From Clostridia bacterium (GTDB lineage Bacteria > Bacillota > Clostridia > Oscillospirales > Acutalibacteraceae), in assembly GCA_017435665.1 (NCBI GenBank), contig JAFSEP010000012.1, forward strand, positions 1 through 44,804: a stretch of 44,804 nucleotides of DNA. Direction: 5' to 3'. The notes under the pieces were generated by a model. It saw only the letters and a program-made list of their open reading frames with translations. It had not been told where the DNA came from and searched no databases. Shown here in pieces: positions 6,918-15,843 of the stretch. The translations under genes were made by a program, and so were the position numbers. Every line of letters starts with the position of its first letter. Position 1 is the stretch's first letter.

Positions 6918-7157
6918 TGCACAATATTATGCACAAAAACTTGTGCATAACTGCCAATTAATTGTGTAAGTATCCAAAGTTAAAAAACTTGCAGAAAAAC
7001 TATTGCTTTTTCCCTTGCGCTGATGTAAACTATGTATTGTCAACGGAGGGAAACCTCCTTGACATATATCGATTTCCTCACATTTTTGAATGTTTTCTTC
7101 ATATTTTCTCCTTTTAAAGACGTTTGATGTAAATCAAACGTTTTTAAACTTTATAGG
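6918..7157 (-). repeat. Micro-ORF repeat, copy 2 (inverted partner of 4338-4578)
   Basis: Read on the minus strand, this copy reproduces copy 1 in order: hairpin ACGTTTGAT/ATCAAACGT (7120-7141), AGGAG, the 20-codon ORF, diverged spacer and the GCACAAGTTTTTGTGC hairpin. It occupies most of the 433-base gap between the yibE/F-like and htrA-like genes and points toward the former. Whether it supplies a promoter or leader to yibE/F is unknown. Confidence 0.85.
7040..7102 (-). CDS. Candidate 20-aa micro-protein, copy 2
   Basis: This encodes exactly the same 20-residue basic peptide as the ORF at 4394-4456, with the same AAAAGGAG spacing and the same TGA stop. The single nucleotide difference within the ORF is silent. 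See copy 1 for the alternative reading as part of a structured RNA. Confidence 0.4.
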   Translation of the reverse strand: MKKTFKNVRKSIYVKEVSLR

Positions 7158-7171
7158 GCTTTTTTAACATC

Positions 7172-7205
7172 AACGGCGATGCTCCGAAACAGGAGCATCG
7201 CCGTT
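7172..7205 (-). terminator. Strong hairpin after the htrA-like gene
   Basis: A perfect 14-bp stem AACGGCGATGCTCC/GGAGCATCGCCGTT with a 6-base loop starts 7 bases past the stop of the minus-strand protease gene. The minus-strand tail is not a clean T-run, but stem strength and position support termination or transcript stabilisation. Confidence 0.6.
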
Positions 7206-7212
7206 ATTATTA

Positions 7213-8841
7213 TCAGTTACCGAAGAAATGATTGAAGAAATCCTCAAAATCGCTGTATCCGCCGAACTGGTCATTATCACCGTAGTAATCGTAGTAGCTT
7301 TTAGTTGTGGTTTCTTCTTCCTTTTTTTGCGTATCGGGCTTTTCCTCAACTATCTTTGCCGTAACCTTAAACGTGCTTGTTTTATAGGTTCTTGCATCAA
7401 TGCGACAGATTTCAAGCTCGATTTCATCGCCCACCTTCGCATTGTCTATTATATCGAGAAGCACATCCGAGGATTTCATCTTCTTGCCGTTTACACCGAT
7501 AATCATATCGCCGACCTCAACCTTTGTGCCCTTGAGAGAGCTGTCATCGGAAATACCTGCGATAATAACCGAGCCTGAAGGCAGGCCCTTGATCTGAACC
7601 ACCATGCTGTATGCCTGATAATCACTTACAGATGCATAAGAAATACCGAGCTTGGGTCTGTTGGGTACGTAACCGTAAGAAATGATGCTTTCAACAATGC
7701 TCTTGGCTGTCTCCATAGGTACTGCAAAGCCGATACCCTCGTAATCTGTTGCGGCAATCTTTGAAGAATTGATGCCGATAACCTGACCTGATGAGTTTAC
7801 AAGAGCTCCGCCTGAATTGCCCGGGCTGATAGCTGCAGTATGCTGAATAACCTTCATAGTGTATGTTGAAGTGATTGAACGGTCAAGAGCAGAAACAATA
7901 CCGTCTGTAACTGAGCCGTAAAAGCTTGAACCGCCGGGATTGCCGATTGCGTAAACGGCCTCGCCTACTTTAAGTGCTGTTGAGTCACCAAAGGCAGCTG
8001 CCTTGAGGTTTGTTTCTTCAATGCTGAGAACACCAAGGTCCGTTCTTTCGTCATATCCGACCAGCTTTGCATCGTAAACAGTTCCGTCCTCAAGAAGAAT
8101 ACCGTAGGATGCGATTGTGCTGTCAGAAATAACGTGGGCGCAGGTTATGATATATGTCAGGCTGCCTGATTTATTCTGACCCATTACAACGCCTGAGCCT
8201 TCACCGTAAAGTGTGCCTCTTGAGTCATAAGCAACAACACCGACCACGCAATCCCTTGCCGTCTCCGCAACAACCGTTCCGGGAGAAACAATGGGAGAAG
8301 CTGTGTTTGATTCCTTGGTTGTGTCAACCTCAATCTGAGCAGAATCAACCGTTGAGGATGAGGTGTCGGATACATCCGGCTGAGAATGACCTCCTCCGTT
8401 TCTTCCTATTGCGATACCCATTCCCATAGAACCGATAACGATAAAAAGAACAAGCAAAACTGCAAGCACTTTTTTGCCTTTATTGCTTGAAGGCTTTTTA
8501 GGCGGCTGAGGATTACTGTAATTTGATGAAGAATAGCTGTTGTAACCGCCGTTTCCCGGGGCAGATGCCTTATAAGGATTATATTGCGTATGCTCAGCCT
8601 CAGAAGCCTCATATTCGCTGTCCTGCTTAGGATTGGGAATACGGTATTCACCTGAAGGATTTGACTGTTCAAAGCTGAAGCCGTCCTGATGTCCCTGTAA
8701 ATCCGCACCGTCGGACGATGTATACTCCGGCTCCTGATGATCTTTTTCCTGACTTGAAGAAAAGATATCCTCATTTACAGCAAAACCTTCGTTAGTCTGT
8801 TCGTTTTCATTTTCAAATGAATTTTCTTTTTCGAAATCCAT
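7213..8841 (-). CDS. HtrA/DegP-like membrane-anchored serine protease with PDZ domain
   Basis: A 542-aa S1C-family protease that would degrade misfolded or damaged proteins on the outer face of the membrane. It has a long acidic, asparagine- and serine-rich cytoplasmic N-terminus (about 120 residues), one membrane helix at 124-146, a low-complexity S/T linker, then the trypsin-like domain. The catalytic triad is visible as His236 (in TCAHV), Asp268 (in RTDLG) and Ser343 (in GNSGG). A PDZ domain follows from about residue 390 and includes GDMIIGVNGKKM. The C-terminus is rich in Tyr, Asp and Phe. GGGAG precedes the ATG. It lies downstream of a response regulator and histidine kinase on the same strand, as in CssRS-HtrA envelope-stress modules, which suggests a functional link. 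Confidence 0.9.
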   Translation of the reverse strand: MDFEKENSFENENEQTNEGFAVNEDIFSSSQEKDHQEPEYTSSDGADLQGHQDGFSFEQSNPSGEYRIPNPKQDSEYEASEAEHTQYNPYKASAPGNGGYNSYSSSNYSNPQPPKKPSSNKGKKVLAVLLVLFIVIGSMGMGIAIGRNGGGHSQPDVSDTSSSTVDSAQIEVDTTKESNTASPIVSPGTVVAETARDCVVGVVAYDSRGTLYGEGSGVVMGQNKSGSLTYIITCAHVISDSTIASYGILLEDGTVYDAKLVGYDERTDLGVLSIEETNLKAAAFGDSTALKVGEAVYAIGNPGGSSFYGSVTDGIVSALDRSITSTYTMKVIQHTAAISPGNSGGALVNSSGQVIGINSSKIAATDYEGIGFAVPMETAKSIVESIISYGYVPNRPKLGISYASVSDYQAYSMVVQIKGLPSGSVIIAGISDDSSLKGTKVEVGDMIIGVNGKKMKSSDVLLDIIDNAKVGDEIELEICRIDARTYKTSTFKVTAKIVEEKPDTQKKEEETTTKSYYDYYGDNDQFGGYSDFEDFFNHFFGN

Positions 8842-9027
8842 AAGAACACTCCCTTCGTTTTCTGTATATTAATTGCTGTCTGCAAAAATACTATCTGCCG
8901 ATAAATAATAAATACTGTTTTTTATAGCACTTATACGGCAGCATTAATTTTTTTGAAATTTCCCTTAAAAATACTGTCTTATAAAGACTGATACAATCTT
9001 AGCACCGAAACCTTAAAGCTACCTTAA

Positions 9028-10500
9028 TTATCTCGGTATCACAAAGGTGAATTCTGTATACTCGCCTTCCCGACTGTTTGCTTCGATTTTGCCGTCGTGC
9101 ATATTTATTATGGTCTTTACAATATAAAGTCCCAAGCCTACACCCTTTACGTCAAAGCTTCGTGACTCGTCAACCTTATAAAAGCGCTCGAAAATTCTCG
9201 ATATCTGCTCGGGTGATACACCCGGACCTGAATTTCTGATGGTTACGGTTGTGCTTTCACTGTCGCCCTTTGCAAAAAAGCTGATTTCACCGTTTTCGGG
9301 TGTGAATTTCACAGCGTTATCAATAAGATTAAACACAACCTGATGAATAAGATCCCTGTCGGCAACAATTTTAACATCGCCGATTTCCTCAAGGCCGTTT
9401 ATGGTTATATTCTTTTCGTTTATTCTTTGTTCCATTGAGAACAGAGCCTCAAAAATCTGTGTCTGTATGCTGTATTTAACGGGATTTATTCCTATTTCAC
9501 CCGATTCCATTTTTGAAAGATTAAGCATAGCCACAACCAGTCTTGATAATCTCTTGACCTCCGAGGAAACGGTTTCAAGATACTCCTTTTCCTTTTCTTC
9601 GGGAATCGTTCCGTCAAGAATGCCGTCAACGAATCCGCCGATTGTGGTCATAGGTGTTTTCAGCTCGTGCGAAACGTTTGCAACAAAGCTTTTCTGCGTC
9701 TGGTCATAAACGGCGATTTCATCAGCCATTCTGTTAAGTGCCCTTGCCATTTCAGCCATTTCACCGTCCAGCTTTCTGTCATCGATATGATATGTGAAAT
9801 CGCTTTTCGCATAGTGATCCGTAGCTTCAATCATATTCATAATGGGTCTTGTATATGTTCTGCCATAGGCATAAATAAACAAAAAGGCAAGCAAAAGAGT
9901 CAACACAGCTGCAATAAGAAGCATCTCACTCAGCGATGCAACATATGGCAGCAAACCACCGACGGCATTAATAGTACCGAAAACCCCTGCAACCGTCTTT
10001 CCTTCATAAGTAACGGGCAAGCCTACAACAAAGTTAGAACTGTCGTCCCCTTCTTCAATACCGGTAAGCTCTGTTACACCGCCCTGCTTTGTGCCTTCAA
10101 CAAGCTCTTTTTTTATTTTCAGTTCCTTATGCTGGGTACATTCTTTTCCGCTATTATCAAAGGAGTGACGACAAATAACAATGTTACCGTCAAGGTCTGT
10201 AATAAAGTAATCCGCAGCCGTAGCCTTTGAAAATGCCTCCATATCGTTTCCGAGAACCAGAACGTTCAGTGCTCTGTCAACCCCGTCGCCATCCGTTGTC
10301 TTCAGAACCTTCGTATAGTCCTCTGCTATACTGTGGCAGTTCATATCCAGCATTTCCACCTTTTCATCCCACCATTGGTTCGTAACAAGAACAACGGTCA
10401 TAAGGGAAAACACCAGAAACGCAAACATAATAAGCAATGCGGCACCCAGATAAAATTTGACAAAAAATTTTGTTCTTCTTTTTTTATTTCTTTTATTCAT
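9028..10500 (-). CDS. Sensor histidine kinase (HAMP, HisKA, HATPase_c)
   Basis: A 490-aa membrane kinase. Two membrane helices (about 17-40 and 191-211) flank an extracytoplasmic sensor domain of about 150 residues. A HAMP linker follows (RPIMNMIEATDHYAKSDF), then the phospho-acceptor His278 in NVSHELKTP, the N box near FNLIDNAVKF and G boxes ending in GVGLGLYIVK. The cognate regulator is the upstream gene on the same strand, 70 bases away. A complete intrinsic terminator lies in that gap, so kinase levels should be lower than regulator levels. The ligand is unknown; the neighbouring htrA-like gene suggests cell-envelope stress as an inference. Confidence 0.92.
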   Translation of the reverse strand: MNKRNKKRRTKFFVKFYLGAALLIMFAFLVFSLMTVVLVTNQWWDEKVEMLDMNCHSIAEDYTKVLKTTDGDGVDRALNVLVLGNDMEAFSKATAADYFITDLDGNIVICRHSFDNSGKECTQHKELKIKKELVEGTKQGGVTELTGIEEGDDSSNFVVGLPVTYEGKTVAGVFGTINAVGGLLPYVASLSEMLLIAAVLTLLLAFLFIYAYGRTYTRPIMNMIEATDHYAKSDFTYHIDDRKLDGEMAEMARALNRMADEIAVYDQTQKSFVANVSHELKTPMTTIGGFVDGILDGTIPEEKEKEYLETVSSEVKRLSRLVVAMLNLSKMESGEIGINPVKYSIQTQIFEALFSMEQRINEKNITINGLEEIGDVKIVADRDLIHQVVFNLIDNAVKFTPENGEISFFAKGDSESTTVTIRNSGPGVSPEQISRIFERFYKVDESRSFDVKGVGLGLYIVKTIINMHDGKIEANSREGEYTEFTFVIPR

Positions 10501-10522
10501 ATCATCACCTGCTCAAAACAAA

Positions 10523-10550
10523 AAACGGTTGAACCTGCGTTCAACCGTTT
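10523..10550 (-). terminator. Intrinsic terminator between response regulator and kinase
   Basis: A perfect 12-bp stem AAACGGTTGAAC/GTTCAACCGTTT with a 4-base loop continues on the minus strand into TTTGTTTTG, just before the kinase ribosome binding site. Because it lies inside the two-gene unit it probably works as an attenuator. Confidence 0.75.
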
Positions 10551-10570
10551 CAAGCCGAACCCGACTCAAA

Positions 10571-11260
10571 TCAATCCTTGGTTTCAAATTTATAGCCTAC
10601 GCCCCAGACAGTTCTGAGCTCCCACTTATCTGAAACGCCTTCAAGCTTTTCACGCAGTCTCTTAACGTGAACGTCAACCGTTCTGGAATCACCGTAGTAA
10701 TCAAAGCCCCAAACCTCATCAAGAAGCTGATCTCTTGTGAAAACTCTGTTAGGATTCTTTGCAAGATGGAAGATAAGCTCCATTTCTTTGGGAGGTGTAT
10801 CTACCTGCTTGCCGTTAACCTTGAGCTCATAGTTTGTCAGGTTGATTGAAAGCTTGTCATAGTGAACCTCTTTGATTTCGTCAACGGGATTCTTTGCCGC
10901 ACGGCGAAGAACAGCCTTCACTCTGGCAATGATTTCCTTTGTATCAAAGGGCTTTACAACATAATCATCTGCGCCAAGTTCCAGACCGAGAACCTTGTCA
11001 AATACCTCGCCCTTTGCCGTAAGCATAATAATGGGGTTGTCAGAGAATTTTCTGATTTCTCTGCAAACCTGCCAACCGTCAAGACGGGGAAGCATAATGT
11101 CAAGCAATACAAGATCCGGAGATTCCTCCTGAAACATTGTTACAGCAGTAACACCATCATTTGCAATGGCAACTGTATATCCATCCTTTTCAAGATAAAG
11201 TCTTAATAATTCGCAGATATTAAGATCGTCGTCAACAACAAGTATTTTGCCTAAACTCAT
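10571..11260 (-). CDS. OmpR/PhoB-family response regulator
   Basis: A 229-aa two-domain regulator. The receiver domain has the acidic pair at residues 10-12, the phospho-acceptor Asp54 in VLLDIMLPRLDGW, the LTAK threonine and the lysine of VVKPF. A winged-helix DNA-binding domain fills residues about 130-229, with the typical end DSRTVDVHVKRLREKL. GAGGAGG lies before the ATG. AT-rich sequence upstream (11320-11345) contains TATAAT-like motifs for a promoter. It heads the unit regulator, kinase and htrA-like protease. Confidence 0.95.
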   Translation of the reverse strand: MSLGKILVVDDDLNICELLRLYLEKDGYTVAIANDGVTAVTMFQEESPDLVLLDIMLPRLDGWQVCREIRKFSDNPIIMLTAKGEVFDKVLGLELGADDYVVKPFDTKEIIARVKAVLRRAAKNPVDEIKEVHYDKLSINLTNYELKVNGKQVDTPPKEMELIFHLAKNPNRVFTRDQLLDEVWGFDYYGDSRTVDVHVKRLREKLEGVSDKWELRTVWGVGYKFETKD

Positions 11261-11374
11261 TTGATTTTCCTCCTCGTTATACGGGACAGCGGTATGGATT
11301 ACCCCTTTATCCCTTAACTATAATATATATTATAACTTTTTTATTACAGCCACATATTAACTTTTTTAAAATTT

Positions 11375-13117
11375 TTACATTTTTTCCGGAGCATCGATCT
11401 TCAGCATTTTAAGCACGTTTCTGATCGTATCCTTAACACAGACACAAAGGAAAAGTCTTGCCTGCATAAGATTTTCATCCTCAACGCTGACTCTGCAGGC
11501 GTTATAGAACTTGTGGAAGCAGGTGGCAAGCTCTATACAGTAGTGTGTCACCTTTGCAGGGTCATAATTCTTTGCTGCATTTATAATTGTATCAGAGAGA
11601 GATGAAAGATGGCGGATAAGCTCCCTTTCCTCCTCCTGATTGAGAAGCTCAAGCTGTTCTCTTGTGCATTCCTTCAGCTCAATGCCGTCATTTTTAAGCT
11701 TTCTGATAATACTGCAGATTCTCGCATGAGCATACTGACAGTAATAAACAGGATTCTGTGAGCTCTGCTCAACTGCAAGGTCAAGATCAAAGTCCATTGT
11801 AGAGCCTGCTTCACGCATATTGAAAAGGAAGCGGACTGCATCAATGGGAACTTCTTCAAGAAGATCAACGAGAGTAATCGCCTTGCCTGTTCTCTTGCTC
11901 ATCTTTACCGGCTGACCGTCCTTCATAAGACGGACAAGCTGCATAAGCACAACGTCAAACTTACTGCTGTCTATACCGATAGCTTCCATAGCACCCTTCA
12001 TACGTGCAACGTGACCGTGATGGTCAGCTCCCCAGATGTCAATGGATTTATCAAAGCCTCTTGCAAACTTATTTCTGTGATATGCAATATCTGCAAGGAA
12101 GTATGTGGGGTTACCGTTGGCACGGATAAGAACGTCGTCTTTAAGTTCGAGCTTTTCGATATCCTTATCGCTCTTTCCCTGTTCCTTTAAGATTTTTGTC
12201 TGAACCTCTATGTTTTTATACCATAAAGCTCCGTCTTTTTCATAGGTATAACCGTTTTTCTTGAGTATATCGAGAGTTTCGCTGAGTTCAGTACCGTTAT
12301 GAAGGGTTGATTCGAGGAACCAGAGGTCATAATCGATTCTGTATTTCTCCATAGCTGCCTTCATATTAGCGATATTCTTAGGAAGCGCAAAATCAACAAG
12401 AGCCTTTCTTCTTTCTTCCTCGCTCTTTTCAAGATAGCTGTCACCGTGAATTTCGGCGAACTGAGCTGCTCTTTCCTTAATATCATCACCGTGATAGCTG
12501 TCTTCAGGAAGCTCAACTGCATCCTCACCCCTGAATATCTGCTGATATCTTATGTCGAGAGAAAGGGCAAACTTATCAATCTGGTTACCTGCGTCGTTTA
12601 CATAGAACTCTCTTGCAACCTCATAGCCTGCATAGTCGAGAACTGCAGCAAGGCAGTCACCCAGAGCGCCGCCTCTCGCATTACCCATATGCATGGGGCC
12701 TGTGGGATTTGCGGAAACAAATTCAACATTTATCTTTTTGCCGTTACCGTAATCGCTTCTGCCGTAGTTGTCACCGCTTTCTCTTATATCAAGAAGAACA
12801 TCAGCGTAATAGCTGTCACAAAGATAGAAATTGATAAATCCGGGACCTGCAACCTCTACCTTAGAAAAATAAGTGTCGGTAATATCCATATTTTCAGCTA
12901 TTGCTTCGGCGATTTTTCTGGGTGCAGACCTGAAGGCTCTTGCGTTTACCATAGCGGCATTGGATGAAAAATCTCCGTTGGCTCTGTCGTTGGGAACCTC
13001 AATACCGAAATCGTTCATAGGCTCTGCGGGAAGTGCTCCCTGAGCAACTGCCTTTCCCACTGCCTCAAGAATTATATTTTTAATCTGTTTTTTTGCTTTA
13101 TCTGCTACCTTTGACAT
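11375..13117 (-). CDS. argS: Arginine-tRNA ligase
   Basis: A 580-aa class I aminoacyl-tRNA synthetase that charges tRNA-Arg in the cytosol. The N-terminal Add-1 domain occupies about the first 110 residues. The HIGH motif is HMGN at 143-146 within SANPTGPMHMGNARGG. The KMSKS loop is KMSKR at 405-409, and an all-helical DALR anticodon-binding domain closes the chain. The length is normal for the family. The ATG at 13117 has AGAAGGGG upstream. It follows the DUF1934 gene after 2 bases, the same pairing as ywiB-argS in Bacillus. Confidence 0.97.
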   Translation of the reverse strand: MSKVADKAKKQIKNIILEAVGKAVAQGALPAEPMNDFGIEVPNDRANGDFSSNAAMVNARAFRSAPRKIAEAIAENMDITDTYFSKVEVAGPGFINFYLCDSYYADVLLDIRESGDNYGRSDYGNGKKINVEFVSANPTGPMHMGNARGGALGDCLAAVLDYAGYEVAREFYVNDAGNQIDKFALSLDIRYQQIFRGEDAVELPEDSYHGDDIKERAAQFAEIHGDSYLEKSEEERRKALVDFALPKNIANMKAAMEKYRIDYDLWFLESTLHNGTELSETLDILKKNGYTYEKDGALWYKNIEVQTKILKEQGKSDKDIEKLELKDDVLIRANGNPTYFLADIAYHRNKFARGFDKSIDIWGADHHGHVARMKGAMEAIGIDSSKFDVVLMQLVRLMKDGQPVKMSKRTGKAITLVDLLEEVPIDAVRFLFNMREAGSTMDFDLDLAVEQSSQNPVYYCQYAHARICSIIRKLKNDGIELKECTREQLELLNQEEERELIRHLSSLSDTIINAAKNYDPAKVTHYCIELATCFHKFYNACRVSVEDENLMQARLFLCVCVKDTIRNVLKMLKIDAPEKM

Positions 13118-13119
13118 AT

Positions 13120-13545
13120 TTATTCCCCTTCTGCCTTTCTGAATTCAAAATCAAACTCAATCTCACCTACGGGTACCATCTCAATATCCGTAGCGTATCT
13201 GAAGCTGAGCCTTCCGTTTTCAAAATCCGACTTCATATCCACACAGCTGACTCCCATTGTAAACGACATTTCAGGAGTAATGTGGTGTGACAGATGTCTG
13301 ACGTTTTTCTCAATTATTATGTGGGAATTATGTATTCCCCGACGGTTTATGCTTACCTTGCTTCCGCCCGTAATATGCAGCCTTGTTTCGCAGCCTGCAA
13401 GGTCACCGTCGTTATCCTTATAGGTTATATAATAGCTGTCCCTGTTACCCGTAACCTCGGCAAGAGTATCCATAAAAATCTGCTCTGTTTCGCCCTCGGT
13501 GTATTGGGTTGTAACAATCTTCAAAATATAATCTTTGTCTTTCAA
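13120..13545 (-). CDS. DUF1934 (YwiB-like) beta-barrel protein
   Basis: A 141-aa soluble protein of the DUF1934 family, calycin-like beta-barrel proteins of unknown role that are usually encoded directly before argS. Alternating beta-strand patterns run through the chain, including YYITYKDND and RLHITGGSKVSI. The start is TTG at 13545, seven bases after GAAGAAGGA; no in-frame ATG fits. It is co-transcribed with argS, 2 bases away. No catalytic motif can be named. Confidence 0.85.
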   Translation of the reverse strand: MKDKDYILKIVTTQYTEGETEQIFMDTLAEVTGNRDSYYITYKDNDGDLAGCETRLHITGGSKVSINRRGIHNSHIIIEKNVRHLSHHITPEMSFTMGVSCVDMKSDFENGRLSFRYATDIEMVPVGEIEFDFEFRKAEGE

Positions 13546-13632
13546 AATTCATCCTTCTTCAGTTCATAATAATTCATCGTAAATGATATCATAAAACCCG
13601 GGATAAATCAATACATTCAGGCATAAAAAGAA

Positions 13633-13664
13633 CGGTTTGTGCCGATAAAGTTCAGCACAAACCG
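13633..13664 (-). terminator. Terminator of the secreted hydrolase gene
   Basis: A 10-bp stem CGGTTTGTGC/GCACAAACCG encloses a 12-base loop and runs on the minus strand into TTCTTTTTATG, 20 bases beyond the stop at 13684. Confidence 0.7.
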
Positions 13665-13683
13665 CATTGTTATCGTTTTTTAA

Positions 13684-15606
13684 TCAGCGGTCAAAAAATC
13701 CCTTTGCACCGAAGATTTTATAAATTGCATCATTAGCTGCCTTGAGCACCTTTCCTAAGATCACTGTAAAGAAATCCGGTTCAGCCTCAGCCTGATATAC
13801 GCCTATCTCAATAAGCATATCCTCAACCTCAGCCATAACAGCATTATCAGCCTCGTAGTCGTTGACTGTGCTTTCTGTCATTGCCTGTGCCTTTGCAAGA
13901 ACAGCCTCCTGCTCTGCAGTAAGAACGTAGCCTGTTTCCTCGCAATATCTTTCAAGGTCGGGAAGATAGCTTCTTGTGAGAGGCTTGAGGTTTCTTGCAC
14001 CGTTGAACTGCGGGAAGTAATACTCATCCTCAGCAGGATTGTCACAGTCAGCAATGGTCTTTATCTCACCTGTTGCAAGAGCGAGTGCAAGATCAAGTGC
14101 TGTATTGTTATACTCAAGCTCGTGCTTCTGACCAAAGAAGAACCACGAAGCATTCTTACGGTATGTTGTTGAAATATCAAGTGAGCCGTCGGGTGAAAGC
14201 TCTCTGCCCTGTGCATCGGCAAACCTTGTGCCTGCGGCAACATAGCTTGTGCCCGGTGCAGTTGAGTCAATATTGATAATTTCGTCTGAGTTTGTCAGCG
14301 GTGCATTCTTCATAAATCCGAACATACTGTAATCGGAAGTAATTGCACCAAATGGTAAACCGTAGCCTGAGATATATGAGAATGTCACACCTTCTCTTTC
14401 AAGAGAAGCAATAGTATCGTTTATATTCTTCTTCGCCTGCTGGAACTTGTCGGCTTCTGCCTTTACAACAGGTGACTTAATCAGATATGAAAGGTCATCA
14501 TATCTGTCTGACGGAATAAGATTGCAAAGAGAGGGAGTTGAACAAAACAGCTCTGTTGCAATGCCCTCAAGAGCCATATCAATGAAATTTCTCAGGCTCT
14601 GCTTGGGGAAAATACGAAGAACAATATTTATAAGATAGCCCCAGGGCTCACCGACAAGATCTGCAATAAGACCGTTATAGAAAAGGTCAGCTGAATTGTC
14701 GCAGTAATCTCTTGCAAGAAGGTCAGCAACAACGTCGCTTCCGTCCCACGCACCGACAATACTTACAACACGTCTGATATGATTCTCTTCGGCTGTGGGA
14801 TACGCATCCATATATGCTGTAACCACAGAAGCACCCATACTCATAGGAACCAATACAACATCCTTTGCTCCCACCTTGTTATCGGCAACAATTGTTTCGA
14901 TAAAGCTGTGAAGTCCCTCCACGTTCTTTGAGGTGTATGAGAAGGCGCTGTAATTGAAAACATAAAGATAATCTTCGAAGTTTTCGCCGAACTTTTCCTC
15001 AGCGATATCCTTACAGGGAATCGAGGAATAGAAACGATCCTTTGCCTCACTGCAATATTCACCGTTTGCATCATATGCGCCGGGATATTCGGAAACCGGC
15101 ATAACATATCTGGGCGTTACAACTCTTTCGTTGCTGTTTCCGTTTTCGTCAACAAGGTTAAAACGGAAAAGACTTCTGATAAGAGAATTTATCTCATCCT
15201 GTCTGATAACATTCTTTCTGCCGAAGGATGAAATAAGGAAACGGATAAGAACAGATGCAATATTCTTGATTGAACCTGCCTGAGAAATGTTTTCATCAAA
15301 GCTGTTAAAAATATTCCAGTTTGTTGTGTATTTACCCTCTGCAATCAAGGGTGCGTAGTTTTCGTAATCCTGAAGTGTACCCTTTTCAAAGGCACCTTCC
15401 TGAACATAGCTCTCATCAAAAAGATAAGAATTGCTCTGACCTATACCTGTTACGAAAACAATAAGGCTGTTTTCGCCTTCCGCAAAAGCACTTTTCATAT
15501 TTGCCACAGCTTTAACCGTCTTTTCTGCTTCAGCTGCCGATGAAGGCATAAGTGCCATAGGAATAATCATCGCAACAGCAAGAATAATAGCTATAATTCT
15601 TTTCAT
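13684..15606 (-). CDS. Secreted alpha/beta-hydrolase-like protein
   Basis: This gene encodes 640 aa from the chosen ATG at 15606, which has GGAGG eight bases upstream; an upstream in-frame ATG six bases earlier and a longer ORF also exist. A clear signal peptide (MKRIIAIILAVAMIIPMALM then SSAAEA) predicts export. The core carries VLVPMSMGAS, a GxSxG-like nucleophile elbow with serine in MSMGA, and later YISGYGLPFG. The same two motifs appear, with SHGGQ and IYIISGYGAPS, in the secreted protein at 31570-33516, so the two are distant paralogues. The C-terminus ends in an amphipathic segment with ILGKVLKAANDAIYKIFG. Lipase or esterase activity is inferred from the fold; the substrate is unknown. 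Confidence 0.75.
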   Translation of the reverse strand: MKRIIAIILAVAMIIPMALMPSSAAEAEKTVKAVANMKSAFAEGENSLIVFVTGIGQSNSYLFDESYVQEGAFEKGTLQDYENYAPLIAEGKYTTNWNIFNSFDENISQAGSIKNIASVLIRFLISSFGRKNVIRQDEINSLIRSLFRFNLVDENGNSNERVVTPRYVMPVSEYPGAYDANGEYCSEAKDRFYSSIPCKDIAEEKFGENFEDYLYVFNYSAFSYTSKNVEGLHSFIETIVADNKVGAKDVVLVPMSMGASVVTAYMDAYPTAEENHIRRVVSIVGAWDGSDVVADLLARDYCDNSADLFYNGLIADLVGEPWGYLINIVLRIFPKQSLRNFIDMALEGIATELFCSTPSLCNLIPSDRYDDLSYLIKSPVVKAEADKFQQAKKNINDTIASLEREGVTFSYISGYGLPFGAITSDYSMFGFMKNAPLTNSDEIINIDSTAPGTSYVAAGTRFADAQGRELSPDGSLDISTTYRKNASWFFFGQKHELEYNNTALDLALALATGEIKTIADCDNPAEDEYYFPQFNGARNLKPLTRSYLPDLERYCEETGYVLTAEQEAVLAKAQAMTESTVNDYEADNAVMAEVEDMLIEIGVYQAEAEPDFFTVILGKVLKAANDAIYKIFGAKGFFDR

Positions 15607-15759
15607 ATTCATACCCCTCCGTATAATATATCTATTATATTCTAGCACCCATAGCAACATTTTTCAAACAATTTTTTAATATTCGGCAGTTTTCACAAGA
15701 GAAAACAAATATATTTACATATGGGAAACACGGGATTAATTCATTATTCACAAAAGTTA

Positions 15760-15791
15760 AAGCTCTTACCGTCAGTTTCCGGTAAGAGCTT
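15760..15791 (-). terminator. Hairpin downstream of the E2-like gene
   Basis: An 11-bp stem AAGCTCTTACC/GGTAAGAGCTT with a 10-base loop is followed on the minus strand by TAACTTTTG. It lies about 50 bases past the stop of the gene ending at 15844. Confidence 0.65.
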
Positions 15792-15843
15792 ATCTATTCG
15801 CCGACACCACACAAGGCAGTATTTCTTTATGTGGTTTAGGCGT

